This document shows, piece by piece, positions 35,199 to 44,664 of a DNA stretch of 64,000 nucleotides. Made by a program: the position numbers and the translations under genes. The notes beneath the pieces are model-generated. The model was not told where the DNA came from. It worked only from the letters and a program-made list of their open reading frames with translations, and searched no databases. This stretch comes from Variimorphobacter saccharofermentans (lineage in GTDB: Bacteria > Bacillota > Clostridia > Lachnospirales > Lachnospiraceae): assembly GCF_014174405.1 (NCBI RefSeq), contig NZ_JACEGA010000001.1, forward strand, positions 1 to 64,000, written 5' to 3'. Each line of letters begins with the position of its first letter. The first letter of the stretch is position 1.

Positions 35199-36338
35199 TT
35201 GGCTGACTATAAAAGAATGGTTTCGTATATGTATCAATACGAAAATGGTGTTAAGAGAAAAAATGTAGGATATGCCCGGGTTGAGACCAAGAACGGGCAA
35301 TGCAAGATCACGGTTCACATGCAGCTGCTTGGTCAATTGGACAGTATCTTTCCTACCTATCTGATCCAGAGACATGAGGATCAGTTGGAGTTGATTTACC
35401 TGGGTGACACAGTATTAAAGAATCAGGTTATGGATAGCAAATTAACTGCATCAGAAGATAATATTATGGATTCCGGTTATAAACTCTCGGACATGGGAGG
35501 GCTTCTGCTATTTCTTAATGACAAGATTTTTTTTGCAACGGAGTGGGATGATAAGCCCATTATTGCAGAGGAGGTATTAGACGCGCTCAAGCCAGAAAGT
35601 GCAAATCGTAATAAGGATAAGGATAAAACAGACACCAATGAAGGAATAATAAGGGATATGGTGGTAAAAGAAAAGGAAAATACGAATGTTATTGGGGAAG
35701 ATTTTCAAGATTTCACGCCGGAAAAGGAAGCCCTAATTCCAAAGTATAAGTTACCCCGGGGCTGGAAAACCATAGAACGACTTCAATATGAAAATGCTAT
35801 GTTGACAGAAGTAACAACTCAGAAAAAAGAGTTGGAAAAGCCTCCAGAAGAGAGAGAAATAGAAGAAGAGAATAAGAATGAAAGCATAGTACAGACGGAT
35901 GCCATAGAAACCAATGTGGATGAAGAGGCGATAGAAAAGATGAATAGGGAGCTTCAGAACGATGAGCCAGAATTACCAGACCCTCCTGAGGCAGCAAATT
36001 TCTTTGAGAAATATCCTAGAATTTACCCCTTTGAGGATAATGAAATAGCTCAGTGTGTTAAAATTGAGCCTAAGGATATCGGTATATTTCCAAAGGAAGT
36101 ATGGGTCTTAAGCAATAATAGCTTTCTTCTTCATGGATTTTATTGCTACCACCATTTGATATTCGCAAAAATAAGAGAACGTTCTGGATGCCGGTATATC
36201 CTGGGGGTGCCGGGAATTTACCATCAAAGGGAGAAATTCATGGCAAGGATGTTTGGATTTGAGAGCTTTAAGTCGATTCGAAAAAGGGATCTTAAACAGG
36301 GCGATTTTGGATATTGGTACCTACCATTAAAGCTATAG
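35199..36338 (+). CDS. Lachnospiraceae-type conserved protein (DUF6128-like), 379 aa
   Basis: Function unknown. The N-terminal 100 residues (MVSYMYQYENGVKRKNVGYARVE) and the C-terminal block from about residue 265 (KIEPKDIGIFPKEVWVLSNNSFLLHGFYCYHHLI) look folded and conserved. They are joined by a long acidic, Lys/Glu-rich linker (about 135-250). I recall a similar family, DUF6128, restricted to Lachnospiraceae, but could not verify it. The TTG start at 35199 follows GAGGGA. Its stop directly abuts the stop of the convergent acetyltransferase gene. Confidence 0.7.
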   Translation: MADYKRMVSYMYQYENGVKRKNVGYARVETKNGQCKITVHMQLLGQLDSIFPTYLIQRHEDQLELIYLGDTVLKNQVMDSKLTASEDNIMDSGYKLSDMGGLLLFLNDKIFFATEWDDKPIIAEEVLDALKPESANRNKDKDKTDTNEGIIRDMVVKEKENTNVIGEDFQDFTPEKEALIPKYKLPRGWKTIERLQYENAMLTEVTTQKKELEKPPEEREIEEENKNESIVQTDAIETNVDEEAIEKMNRELQNDEPELPDPPEAANFFEKYPRIYPFEDNEIAQCVKIEPKDIGIFPKEVWVLSNNSFLLHGFYCYHHLIFAKIRERSGCRYILGVPGIYHQREKFMARMFGFESFKSIRKRDLKQGDFGYWYLPLKL

Positions 36339-36896
36339 CTACGCCATATCCTTTGGATTGATATAAGAATAACGTAAATGATCTTCCCAAATGCCGCGAA
36401 TTCGTGCATAAGAATAAGCGAGACCTTCGTATCGGAAGGATAGGCGCTCAATCAGACGTAAGGAGGATGTGTTGCTCGGCATAATATAAGCCTCCATACG
36501 GTGGATATTAAACTCATCAAACACAAATCGCATACATTCCTGGATGCTTTCCGTAGCATAGCCAAGATGGTGATAGAAATGACTAAACTTATATCCCAGA
36601 ATACAGCTATGATAGGGATCCTTAAGAAAATTCTGAAAACAGACGGTACCAATTAATACTTCCGGCTGTTCCTTAAGAAAAACCCAGAATCTCAAAAGCT
36701 TTCCCTCAGCCATTTGGTTATACTCTGCTGTGAGGAAGGCTTTTTGATAGGATAGGGTATAAAAATGATTGCTACGTAATGCTTCCCAAGGCTCAAAGAT
36801 ATTTTTATTCTCTTCATAAAAAGCAAGGACCAGCGGTGCAGCCTCCTTTGTAAGAGTCATAAGCTGGAGACGTTCGGTTTCCAGTATTCGTTGCAT
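36339..36896 (-). CDS. GNAT family N-acetyltransferase (RimJ/RimL-like)
   Basis: A 185-residue acetyltransferase. It opens with ILETERLQL, typical of the ribosomal-protein-acetyltransferase branch. It carries the acetyl-CoA motif LGYKFSHFYHHLGYATE and the C-terminal MPSNTSSLRLIERLSF. Substrate unknown. ATG 36896 has AAGGAGG 8 nt upstream; the upstream extension to 37076 is not used. It starts 13 nt after the NrdG-like gene and is probably cotranscribed with it. Confidence 0.85.
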   Translation of the reverse strand: MQRILETERLQLMTLTKEAAPLVLAFYEENKNIFEPWEALRSNHFYTLSYQKAFLTAEYNQMAEGKLLRFWVFLKEQPEVLIGTVCFQNFLKDPYHSCILGYKFSHFYHHLGYATESIQECMRFVFDEFNIHRMEAYIMPSNTSSLRLIERLSFRYEGLAYSYARIRGIWEDHLRYSYINPKDMA

Positions 36897-36909
36897 AAAG
36901 CAAACCTCC

Positions 36910-37605
36910 TTAATCCACTCCTCGAAGCGATACCTGAGACACATAGGGAGTAAGAATGTTGACATAATGAAGTAAAGTATCCTTAGAATGACTATGAAGT
37001 CCAGGCTCAATAATGTCGCCGGAATCCTTATATGATTGGAGGTAGTATGCTTTAGCACCCTGTATCCACTTACCAATGGATAGCATATCCTGTTCCGTAT
37101 GGTGTTCCTTTACAACTGTGGTACGAAACTCATATTCTATATCGGAATTCAAAAGATAAGAAACGCTATCACTGACAGCTTCTATGGGAAAATCCTTAAT
37201 ACCAGTAGAGATAGAATAGTGTTCCTTTGAGTTCTTTATGTCCATTGCAATATAATCAATTAGTCCGGTCTCTACAAGTTCCTTCATCATGGAAGGGTTC
37301 GTTCCATTGGTATCCAGCTTAATTTTATAACCAATGGACTTTACCTCTTTTATAAAATCAGGTAAATCGGTATAGAGAGTGGGTTCGCCTCCGGTGATAC
37401 ATATGCCCTCCAATATCTTCACACGTTTAGAAAGATAGGATAAAACATCCTCTGTAGCAATCACAGGCTGTATAGCAGCCTTAGTCACAAGAGTAGCATT
37501 ATGGCAGAAGGGACAACGCATGTTGCATCCGCCCAGGAAAATTGTAGCAGCGATATGCTTTGGGTAATCGAGGAGCGTTGTCTTTTGAAAGCCATTTATC
37601 TGCAT
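36910..37605 (-). CDS. anaerobic ribonucleoside-triphosphate reductase activating protein (NrdG-like)
   Basis: A 231-residue radical SAM activase. The cluster motif CNMRCPFCHN (Cys-X3-Cys-X2-Cys) is near residues 27-36. It is followed by GICITGGEPTLY and KLDTNG, the SAM-binding glycine and ribose motifs. Proteins of this subgroup install the glycyl radical on class III ribonucleotide reductase, although NrdD is not in the window and another glycyl-radical partner is possible. The ATG has AGGTGA upstream. It is divergent from tadA, 80 nt away. Confidence 0.85.
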   Translation of the reverse strand: MQINGFQKTTLLDYPKHIAATIFLGGCNMRCPFCHNATLVTKAAIQPVIATEDVLSYLSKRVKILEGICITGGEPTLYTDLPDFIKEVKSIGYKIKLDTNGTNPSMMKELVETGLIDYIAMDIKNSKEHYSISTGIKDFPIEAVSDSVSYLLNSDIEYEFRTTVVKEHHTEQDMLSIGKWIQGAKAYYLQSYKDSGDIIEPGLHSHSKDTLLHYVNILTPYVSQVSLRGVD

Positions 37606-37685
37606 ATTGTCACCTCATTTGCGTTATGATACAATTACTATACCAAAAATCAAGGAACTAGTCCAGATGTAAAGGAATTAAGAAA

Positions 37686-38204
37686 ATGACTAACGAAAAA
37701 TACATGAAGGAAGCATTAAAACAGGCGAAAAAAGCCTATCAAATTGGAGAAGTTCCAATTGGGTGCGTCATTGTATATCAGGATAAAATCATTGGCAGAG
37801 GATATAACAAAAGAAATACAAAGAAAACAACTCTAGCCCATGCAGAGCTTATTGCCATTGAAAAAGCAAGTAAATACATGGGAGACTGGAGACTGGAAGA
37901 CTGTATCATGTATGTAACGTTAGAGCCTTGCCAGATGTGTTCTGGAGCAATTGTACAGGCCAGAATAAAGAAGGTAGTTGTAGGTACAATGAATCCCAAA
38001 GCTGGATGTGCCGGATCCATATTAAACTTACTTCAGATGCAGGAGTTTAATCATCAGGTGGAGCTGGTTACCGGAGTCATGGAGGAAGAATGTACCGAGG
38101 TTCTACAAGGCTTTTTCCGTGATTTACGTATTCGTAACAAGAAGGAAAAAGCTGACAAAATGTCACAAAAAGGAAATTGCGAAGGGTTGACAACCGAACC
38201 TTAA
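37686..38204 (+). CDS. tadA: tRNA adenosine(34) deaminase
   Basis: 172 residues, cytidine-deaminase fold. It converts A34 to inosine in tRNA-Arg. The zinc site is HAE at residues 52-54 and PCQMC at 81-85, with the catalytic Glu54 present. GTMNPKAGCAGSILNLL is the family's C-terminal motif. A short charged tail follows. The 3' end carries the -35 box of the SRP RNA promoter. tadA before SRP RNA is a common order in Clostridia. Confidence 0.95.
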   Translation: MTNEKYMKEALKQAKKAYQIGEVPIGCVIVYQDKIIGRGYNKRNTKKTTLAHAELIAIEKASKYMGDWRLEDCIMYVTLEPCQMCSGAIVQARIKKVVVGTMNPKAGCAGSILNLLQMQEFNHQVELVTGVMEEECTEVLQGFFRDLRIRNKKEKADKMSQKGNCEGLTTEP

Positions 38205-38215
38205 TCATATATACT
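38187..38215 (+). promoter_or_regulatory. promoter for SRP RNA
   Basis: Perfect TTGACA at 38187-38192 inside the end of tadA, a 17-nt spacer and TATACT at 38210-38215. The predicted start lies about 60 nt before the mature RNA end, so 5' processing is implied. Confidence 0.6.
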
Positions 38216-38284
38216 TGGCATACAGCTTTTTTTACGAAACAGCGGAAAAGCCGTAGGTAAAGTCATTAATTATGTCATAAAATT

Positions 38285-38548
38285 TCCGTGCAGCCGGGGA
38301 GATAGCGGTGCCCTGTACCTGCAATCCGCTACAGCAGGGGTGATGTTCTGCCTAGGGTGACTTACTGTAAGGCAGCCCTTTATAAGTGATGTTGACGTTT
38401 GGGTCTTACGCAACAGGAATTTGTGAACCGTGTCAGGTCAGGAATGAAGCAGCACTAAGCAAAAACTCCTGTGTGCCGTGAGGGTGCCTGGACCGAGTTA
38501 ACTGTAAAGGTAACGCTTATGGTATGCATTCGAAGCAGAGCGCACGGA
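38285..38548 (+). ncRNA. ffs: signal recognition particle RNA, large (Firmicute) type
   Basis: About 264 nt. The 5' and 3' ends pair (TCCGTGC with GCACGGA). The Alu-domain block GGGGAGATAGCGGTGCCCTG and the S-domain Ffh-binding block GGTCAGGAATGAAGCAGC are both recognisable. It scaffolds co-translational targeting of membrane and secreted proteins with Ffh. A strong terminator follows at 38633. The dnaX gene often found next to it is not here. Confidence 0.92.
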
Positions 38549-38632
38549 TTAAATATAGATAATGTATATGCATATCGCTGATAAGAACCATTACGACATG
38601 ATTAAGTCATGTGTTTATAAAGCAATCATGAG

Positions 38633-38696
38633 GAAACAGTATGGTATATTCCAAGAAAAATTTGACTGGAATATACCATACTGTTTCTTTTTTAAT
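38633..38696 (+). terminator. terminator after SRP RNA
   Basis: A 20-bp perfect stem (38633-38652 with 38668-38687), a 15-nt loop and a T6 run. The 155 nt from here to the next gene contain no feature I can name beyond a TATAAT-like box near 38797-38802. Confidence 0.92.
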
Positions 38697-38851
38697 TTAT
38701 GAACTATAGGGAGATCGGGGAGACTTGAATCTAAGTCTTTCGTACTATTACGATGAAAAATGACATATTTCCCTTTTTGTAGAGCCCAAAATAGTATATA
38801 ATACTAGTACGAAGTATTTTGCAAAATCATAATGGATTGGGCGGTGTAGTT

Positions 38852-41191
38852 ATGGGATGGAAAGTTAATCCAAATGGAATCAATCAGTTTTCTACAGGTA
38901 TTGACATCTATATCGAAGGAGAGACAGTATCCAGCGTAGCAATGATAATTAAAGGGCGAGTAGAAGTTCATAACGACGGAATGAGGGTTACTGTCGGTTC
39001 AGGCTCTTTTCTTGGTGTGAATGATTTATATTTAGGAAAATACCAAAGCACCTATACAGCAAAAGAGGAAGTGATTGCATTTATCTTTGAGATCGACCGT
39101 GCGGAGGAATTAGAGACGGTACTCTCAAAAAACAGTGATTATCATGGATTTATGGTGGCAACCTATAATAATATGATTTATGATCTGGATCAAACCTATC
39201 AGAACATAATACGACAGGGATCAAAGGTCTATCAATTTATATTACAGACCTATGAGAATTATAAGGAGAATTCAGAACGCAGGGGATATAAACCAAGAAT
39301 TTCAGAGCGTATTATGAAATTGCGTGATTTGGATAATGACATTGATATTCTCCGAGACCGTATTAATTATTACAGTGAATGCAGAAAGCTACCCGTTGAG
39401 GTTGTAAAACAGTATTTTTCCTATGGTAATGCGGTGACGCTATACCAGGTTGAGGAGCAGGTTGGTATATTAAACCAGCAGATAGAGGCTTTAAAGGAAA
39501 TTGCTAATGGCTATATATCCATGGCTCAATGTCTGATGGATGACTCAGAATCCTGCTTGTTTCACCTGATTGCTGAAATGTCAGTAGAGATTAATGCCAA
39601 TTCCGGAGATAATAGTGAATTGATGGATATTATGGACAGCATTATTGAAGAAATAAATGAGGCCGAGAAATTCTCAGAACAAAAGCTGGGCAAGCCCTAT
39701 AAGGTAAACCGTAAGAAGATGGAAGAAGTATACCATCTGTTACTGACTGGAGATAAAGAGAAAGATGTCAGCACTCAGACCAGCTTAAAATATACAAAGG
39801 AAGATACAGAAAAGGTGGATAGGGAACTTACAGATTCCTTCCAGAAGCTTCTGGACTATGCTGAGATTGAAGGAGAAGAAGCAGAAGGAATGAAATCCGC
39901 AATGATGGATTTCATCATGATGAAGGATAAATTCTCCTCCGACGATTCGGCTAGAGCAATTCGTAGAAAATTATCAGAGAATCATTATCAGATGTATATG
40001 CGCATCTTCTTAAGAGCATATAAGGAGAAGATTGTTCCCAGGCTTGTAGATATGTTCTTAAAATACGGATATGCGGATGAAAGATTGTTAACGAAGGACC
40101 AGTATTTGTCGCTCTATTTCTTAGAGGATAACAGTCAGAGTGAGCAAAGCTTTTGTACCGTATATAATATTAAGGAATGGCTTACCTTAGTATATGAAGG
40201 TCAAAAGGCTCCTTCGAAGAATGAATTTGATCTTGAATATCCAGAATACATTACGGATTTAAAACGCCAGGGAAGAATTAAAGAAAAAGAAGTTCAGCTT
40301 TGGCTGACGGATCCATTGAAAAAGCTGGATTATGAAATTCAGAATATGTTCAAATACAATAATCGAACGACCAGTGGTCAGATTATGACTTTTGTACCTG
40401 TATTACACAAGGATCAATGGAACAGTAATATAGAACGAATGTATCTGAATGCGCAAAAAGTCAATGACGCAGTAGCCTCATTGCTCAGGATTGATTATTC
40501 CATATTTGACAGAGAGCTGTTATACGCGGACAAGGAAAAACGAATTATAAAAGAGTATATTATTAAGAAGATTTACCCGGATATTATATTAATGCCGAAT
40601 ATCGGGTCAAACGGTATTATGTGGCAGGAGATATCAAGTAAGAGAAGAGATAGCTCTGCCCGTTTCCTACTTCCTAGCTTTACCGATGTAAATGTCACTG
40701 GTATGCTAGTGCGTATATTCGGACGTTATCGTTGGGAAATGTGCCGTACCATTGAGGGTACTGCTTGGAATGATATCAAGCATAAGTCATTAACCTCAGA
40801 ATATTCAGATTACTTGCAATTCTATCGTAAGAATAAGGAGCTTTCTGAGGAAAAGAAAGAAAAGATAAAGCTTCAAATTCAAAAAGGAAGAAATAGCAGT
40901 AGAGAAATTTTTGTAATTGATTATGAGCAATGGATGAATTATGAATCCATGGGAGCAATCAAACTGAATAAACCGGTAAGAGAGATTTTGGCTACTTACT
41001 GCCCGTTTTCTAAGGAAATAAGGGAGCATATTAAAATGCAACCGTTATTTAACGAGGCTATGGCAAGATATTATCGGGATAAGCAAAAGAAGATCCGTGA
41101 GATTGAAGCCAGATACCGGGCACTTCAAAAGGATCAAATTGAATTAACTCCGGAGCTTGAAGAAACTCTGGAATATTGGCGTGAATCATAA
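38852..41191 (+). CDS. large protein with N-terminal cyclic-nucleotide-binding-like domain, 779 aa
   Basis: Not a named family. Residues about 10-110 resemble a cNMP-binding beta barrel (YIEGETVSSVAMIIKGRVEVH...VGSGSFLGVNDLYLG). The rest is helical and charged with coiled-coil stretches, without membrane segments or catalytic motifs I recognise. It looks like a cytoplasmic, lineage-specific sensor or scaffold. ATG 38852 has GGGCGG upstream and is preferred over the earlier TTG at 38819. A strong hairpin at 41204-41269 follows. Confidence 0.7.
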   Translation: MGWKVNPNGINQFSTGIDIYIEGETVSSVAMIIKGRVEVHNDGMRVTVGSGSFLGVNDLYLGKYQSTYTAKEEVIAFIFEIDRAEELETVLSKNSDYHGFMVATYNNMIYDLDQTYQNIIRQGSKVYQFILQTYENYKENSERRGYKPRISERIMKLRDLDNDIDILRDRINYYSECRKLPVEVVKQYFSYGNAVTLYQVEEQVGILNQQIEALKEIANGYISMAQCLMDDSESCLFHLIAEMSVEINANSGDNSELMDIMDSIIEEINEAEKFSEQKLGKPYKVNRKKMEEVYHLLLTGDKEKDVSTQTSLKYTKEDTEKVDRELTDSFQKLLDYAEIEGEEAEGMKSAMMDFIMMKDKFSSDDSARAIRRKLSENHYQMYMRIFLRAYKEKIVPRLVDMFLKYGYADERLLTKDQYLSLYFLEDNSQSEQSFCTVYNIKEWLTLVYEGQKAPSKNEFDLEYPEYITDLKRQGRIKEKEVQLWLTDPLKKLDYEIQNMFKYNNRTTSGQIMTFVPVLHKDQWNSNIERMYLNAQKVNDAVASLLRIDYSIFDRELLYADKEKRIIKEYIIKKIYPDIILMPNIGSNGIMWQEISSKRRDSSARFLLPSFTDVNVTGMLVRIFGRYRWEMCRTIEGTAWNDIKHKSLTSEYSDYLQFYRKNKELSEEKKEKIKLQIQKGRNSSREIFVIDYEQWMNYESMGAIKLNKPVREILATYCPFSKEIREHIKMQPLFNEAMARYYRDKQKKIREIEARYRALQKDQIELTPELEETLEYWRES

Positions 41192-41203
41192 ATTAACGAT
41201 ATA

Positions 41204-41269
41204 AGCTAAGAGTAAGATAGGAAAAGGTGGAGCTGTGAGTAATCACAATTCCGCCTTTTCCTCTTAGCT
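41204..41269 (+). terminator. strong hairpin after the cNMP-like gene
   Basis: An outer stem AGCTAAG/CTTAGCT (41204-41210 with 41263-41269) encloses a second stem of about 20 bp with few mismatches. No T-run follows, so it may be an mRNA end-stabilising structure rather than a simple terminator. The 200 nt beyond, up to 41468, contain no supported gene. Confidence 0.5.
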
Positions 41270-41468
41270 ACTGGTTTATCAGAGGATTTACCCTCGATAC
41301 ATCCTCTAATAGTTATGCCGGCCTCCTTATAGGATAGAATAATAGAGCTTTTTATATCTTCCAATGCTTTATACTTGTCGAAATAGCCCGTAAATGGTAG
41401 TATTAGATTAGATTGGTTTGCAGTTTTGGATTGTCGCCTGTAATCCGGGCAAATGGAGGTTGTTAGTT

Positions 41469-42347
41469 ATGGGAAGCTATGAAAAAATCATAAAAATTGA
41501 ACAAATTCGAAAGAAAATGGAAGAAGGAGACGTGTTTGCTGCACAGAAAATTGTAAATACTCTGGACTTAAAAAAAATAAAAAAACCGTTAGATATTCAA
41601 CTGATTGCAGAGGTTTATGCAGAAAATGAATATTATGATGAGGCAGCTCAGCTGTATATAAAGCTTTATAATAAATCAAGAACAAGAAAAATATTATATC
41701 ATCTGGTGGATATTTCTATAAAGAGAAGCAATGAAGAGGACGCAGAATATTTTTTGGAAGAGTATCAGAAAATAGCGCCAAATGACGTCGATTGTCTGGT
41801 GTTCCGCTACAAAATTGATAAAATGAAAGGGAAACCATATGAGACGTTAATCGAATCTCTAGAGAAATTAAAGAAAATCGAGTATACAGAAAAATGGGCT
41901 TATGAACTCGCTAAGCTCTATTATAAGGCGGATATGGAGAAGGAGTGTATAAACGAATGCTCCGATATTATTCTATGGTTTGGTGAAGGTGTATACGTTG
42001 AGAAGGCGAAAATGTTACGGTCCTATTTTTCTGGGGAAGCCGGAAAAGAAAAGCTTATAGAAACGCTAAAACGGAAGGCCCTATATAATGAGAACACCAG
42101 GGAGAATATTGGTGAGAGCACAGGTGCGAATATAAGAGAGAGTACATATAAGGATTCTATACAATCTGCGCTTCAAGAGGAGACGCAGTTATCAAAAGAA
42201 GCTCCTCTGGAGCAAACTTCGGATAAAACGGATGAACAAATAGAGGATAACATCAATATGCAGAAAATGAATATGGAACAGGCAGAAGATGAGGTAGAAG
42301 AAACCCTGTACGGTCTGCTTCGTGAAGAAGAGAATAATCAGCAATAG
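41469..42347 (+). CDS. TPR-like helical repeat protein, 292 aa
   Basis: The N-terminal 215 residues are helical repeats (FAAQKIVNTLD, EYYDEAAQLYIKLY, EDAEYFLEEYQKIAPNDVDCL, EKECINECSDIILWFG) of the TPR type. The last 80 residues are acidic and low-complexity. I recall related Lachnospiraceae proteins carrying an AAA ATPase domain after such repeats. Here that domain is absent, so this may be a shortened form. ATG 41469 has GGAGG 10 nt upstream. Function unknown; probably a protein-binding scaffold. Confidence 0.7.
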   Translation: MGSYEKIIKIEQIRKKMEEGDVFAAQKIVNTLDLKKIKKPLDIQLIAEVYAENEYYDEAAQLYIKLYNKSRTRKILYHLVDISIKRSNEEDAEYFLEEYQKIAPNDVDCLVFRYKIDKMKGKPYETLIESLEKLKKIEYTEKWAYELAKLYYKADMEKECINECSDIILWFGEGVYVEKAKMLRSYFSGEAGKEKLIETLKRKALYNENTRENIGESTGANIRESTYKDSIQSALQEETQLSKEAPLEQTSDKTDEQIEDNINMQKMNMEQAEDEVEETLYGLLREEENNQQ

Positions 42348-42360
42348 CCGGATTACTAAG

Positions 42361-42417
42361 AAAAAGGACAGACAGCTTTCGATAAATGATTATTTATAGG
42401 AGCTGTCCGTCCTTTCA
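42361..42417. terminator. bidirectional terminator between convergent genes
   Basis: A 15-bp stem with one mismatch (42363-42377 with 42401-42415), with A residues before and T residues at the end. It serves the TPR gene and the convergent gene at 42426. Confidence 0.75.
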
Positions 42418-42425
42418 GATATGTA

Positions 42426-42767
42426 TTATACCTTGAATTGTAATGTTATCTCATTGGGTAACTTCTGACCGTATTTTGATTTTACATTCGTGGTAACATG
42501 TAACAAATAGGATTCGTTTTTCTCATATGGCTCAAGTGGTTCAACTTCAATATACTTATTTACAGAATCGTATCGTATATTGGTTAGTAATGGTGTCTGA
42601 TTCATAGTAGTTACATACAAATTGCGGTTATTTACTGTAGCGGGATTAAGAGCTGTAGTAAATTTTATTCTCCAAACGAAGTTACCTGTTTTAAATTTTA
42701 AATTCTGTTTGACACGGCTTTTACCACTGCCAACAACATTTTCAATTGTTATATAACGAGGTGCCAT
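42426..42767 (-). CDS. small SbsA-type Ig-like domain protein, 113 aa
   Basis: A single beta-rich domain of the SbsA Ig-like (Big_5) type. Typical features are KFTTALNPATVNNRNLYVT, VEPLEPYEKNESYLLHV and TNVKSKYGQKLPNEITLQF. No signal peptide is seen, which is odd for a domain usually found on secreted proteins. I start at ATG 42767, preceded by AAGGAGGAG. Function unknown; structural or ligand-binding. Confidence 0.7.
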   Translation of the reverse strand: MAPRYITIENVVGSGKSRVKQNLKFKTGNFVWRIKFTTALNPATVNNRNLYVTTMNQTPLLTNIRYDSVNKYIEVEPLEPYEKNESYLLHVTTNVKSKYGQKLPNEITLQFKV

Positions 42768-42886
42768 AGCAGTTATCTCCTCCTTGGATAAAAATTTCGA
42801 TCCTTCTATCAATATTATAACATAATATGTATAAACTTCAATGAGAAAGGCAATTCCCCGACTAATTTCACAGGTCTTATGTATTT

Positions 42887-42915
42887 ATTGTATTAAAATT
42901 GCAAGATATTGTCAA
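42887..42915 (-). promoter_or_regulatory. promoter for the Ig-like gene
   Basis: Minus strand: perfect TTGACA at 42910-42915, a 17-nt spacer and TACAAT at 42887-42892, about 115 nt before the ATG. Confidence 0.65.
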
Positions 42916-43102
42916 TTATAAATGAAATTCCCTATATGATAAAGGAACGGTGTACGAATAGAAATCTTTGAGATACTTAAAATATAAAGTATAATATCAA
43001 GATTTATTATCATATAATAAGGGGATGATTAGTATAAAGTACTGAATAATGATATTAATTAATACTAGGGAAAGGATAGAATGGCAAAATTTTAAAAAAT
43101 AA

Positions 43103-43130
43103 TTTACAAAACAATACTTTATGGTATAAT
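43103..43130 (+). promoter_or_regulatory. promoter for murA
   Basis: TTTACA at 43103-43108, a 16-nt spacer and perfect TATAAT at 43125-43130, about 90 nt before the murA ATG. Between 42916 and 43102 the DNA is AT-rich with no other feature recognised. Confidence 0.6.
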
Positions 43131-43225
43131 CTAATTGTCTAATGTAAATTTTACAAAATATTAATATCTTTTATATGCATAATTCACAAACTTAAGTTCG
43201 ATTAAAATGATAATAGAGGTGCGCA

Positions 43226-44524
43226 ATGGAGCAATATATAATAAAGGGTGGAAAGCCGCTGGTTGGAGAAGTTTCAATAAGCGGTTATAAAAATGCGGCT
43301 TTGGGAATAATCGCTGCAGCAATTATGACGGATGATACTGTTAAGATAGAGAATGTACCGGACGTTAGAGATATCGTAGTGTTATTACAGGCGATTGAGG
43401 ATATAGGTGCTAAGGTAGAGAGAATTAATAAGAATACCATTTTAATCAATGCCAGCAACATTCATTCCTTGAATGTTGACTATGAATATGTTAGGAAAAT
43501 TAGAGCGTCCTATTATCTGGTAGGTGCTTTGCTTGGAAAATATCAAAGTGCACAGGTTGCATTACCTGGCGGATGTAATATTGGAAGTAGACCCTTTGAT
43601 CAACATATCAAGGGTTTTGAAGCATTAGGCGCTAACGTTAAGATCGAACATGGTTCTATTTGTGCAAAGACAGATAAATTAGTTGGCGGACATATATACT
43701 TTGACTGTTCAAGTGTAGGTGCTACCATCAATACCATGCTTGCAGCCTGCTTGGCAGAGGGCACTACGATTCTTGAGAACTCTGCAAAGGAACCACATGT
43801 AGTAGATGTAGCTAACTTTTTAAATAGTATGGGTGCCAATATTAAAGGTGCAGGTACGGATATTATTCGTATCAAAGGTGTTCCAAAGCTTCATGGTAGC
43901 GAATACTCCATTATTCCAGACCAGATTGAAGCAGGTACTTTTATGTTTGCTGCGGCAGCCACAAAAGGTGATATTCTTATAAAGAATGTTATTCCGAAGC
44001 ATTTGGAGGCATTTACCGCAAAACTGTTGGAGATTGGCGCAGAGGTTGAAGAATTTGATGATTCTATCCGTGTAAGAGCTACTGGAAGACTGGGCAATTC
44101 CCATGTAAAAACCTTGGTATATCCTGGTTTTCTTACCGATATGCAGCCACAGATGACGACCCTGTTAGCAATTTCAAAAGGAACAAGTATCGTAACCGAA
44201 AGTATTTTTGAAAATCGGTTTAAGTACGTGGATGAATTATCCCGAATGGGTGCGAATATTAAAGTGGAAAGCAATACGGCAATCATCGATGGTGTTGAAA
44301 AGCTTACCGGAGCAATTGTCAGTGCGCCGGATTTAAGAGCGGGTGCAGCGCTTGTCATTGCTGGTTTAATGGCAGAAGGCTTTACCATTGTTGAGAACGT
44401 GGAATACATTGAACGAGGATATGAACAGTTTGAATATAAGATGCAGCAATTGGGTGCTGCCATTACAAAATGTGATTCTGAGGATACAAAGGCCTTAAAG
44501 AAGTTTAAGCTGAAAGTAAGCTAA
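43226..44524 (+). CDS. murA: UDP-N-acetylglucosamine 1-carboxyvinyltransferase
   Basis: A 432-residue enzyme for the first committed step of peptidoglycan synthesis: enolpyruvyl transfer from PEP to UDP-GlcNAc. Lys22-Asn23 in SGYKNAALG and the catalytic Cys117 in [11 protein letters not shown] are present. A cysteine at this position implies the fosfomycin-sensitive type. The six-fold repeated inside-out barrel has normal length. AGAGGTG lies before the ATG. It is likely a single-gene transcript ending at 44563-44607. Confidence 0.96.
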   Translation: MEQYIIKGGKPLVGEVSISGYKNAALGIIAAAIMTDDTVKIENVPDVRDIVVLLQAIEDIGAKVERINKNTILINASNIHSLNVDYEYVRKIRASYYLVGALLGKYQSAQVALPGGCNIGSRPFDQHIKGFEALGANVKIEHGSICAKTDKLVGGHIYFDCSSVGATINTMLAACLAEGTTILENSAKEPHVVDVANFLNSMGANIKGAGTDIIRIKGVPKLHGSEYSIIPDQIEAGTFMFAAAATKGDILIKNVIPKHLEAFTAKLLEIGAEVEEFDDSIRVRATGRLGNSHVKTLVYPGFLTDMQPQMTTLLAISKGTSIVTESIFENRFKYVDELSRMGANIKVESNTAIIDGVEKLTGAIVSAPDLRAGAALVIAGLMAEGFTIVENVEYIERGYEQFEYKMQQLGAAITKCDSEDTKALKKFKLKVS

Positions 44525-44562
44525 TATAGGGTATATAAAGCAAATAGTATTGCAATATAATA

Positions 44563-44609
44563 CTGGGGTGTAGATCATAACTCAAGATCTAAGCCCCAGA
44601 TTTTATTTA
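44563..44609 (+). terminator. terminator after murA
   Basis: An outer stem CTGGGG/CCCCAG (44563-44568 with 44594-44599) with an inner GATC-containing stem and a T-rich tail. Confidence 0.8.
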
Positions 44610-44610
44610 T

Positions 44611-44645
44611 AAAAAATGAAGTATAGCATTAATCTATACTTCATT
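44611..44645 (-). terminator. terminator of the HD-GYP gene
   Basis: A perfect 12-bp stem (44615-44626 with 44634-44645). Read on the minus strand it is followed by six T residues. Confidence 0.8.
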
Positions 44646-44664
44646 CTATGGTATAAAGTATTTG

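Noticed and set aside
36897..37076. N-terminal extension of the acetyltransferase
   Set aside because: It overlaps the NrdG-like gene and lacks a ribosome-binding site; ATG 36896 has a strong one.
41200..41412. Open minus-strand frame of about 70 codons
   Set aside because: No start codon or ribosome-binding site, and it coincides with the hairpin after the cNMP-like gene. A gene remnant cannot be excluded.
43891..44463. 190-aa reading frame antisense to murA
   Set aside because: murA is certain on the plus strand; the antisense frame is a codon-bias shadow.
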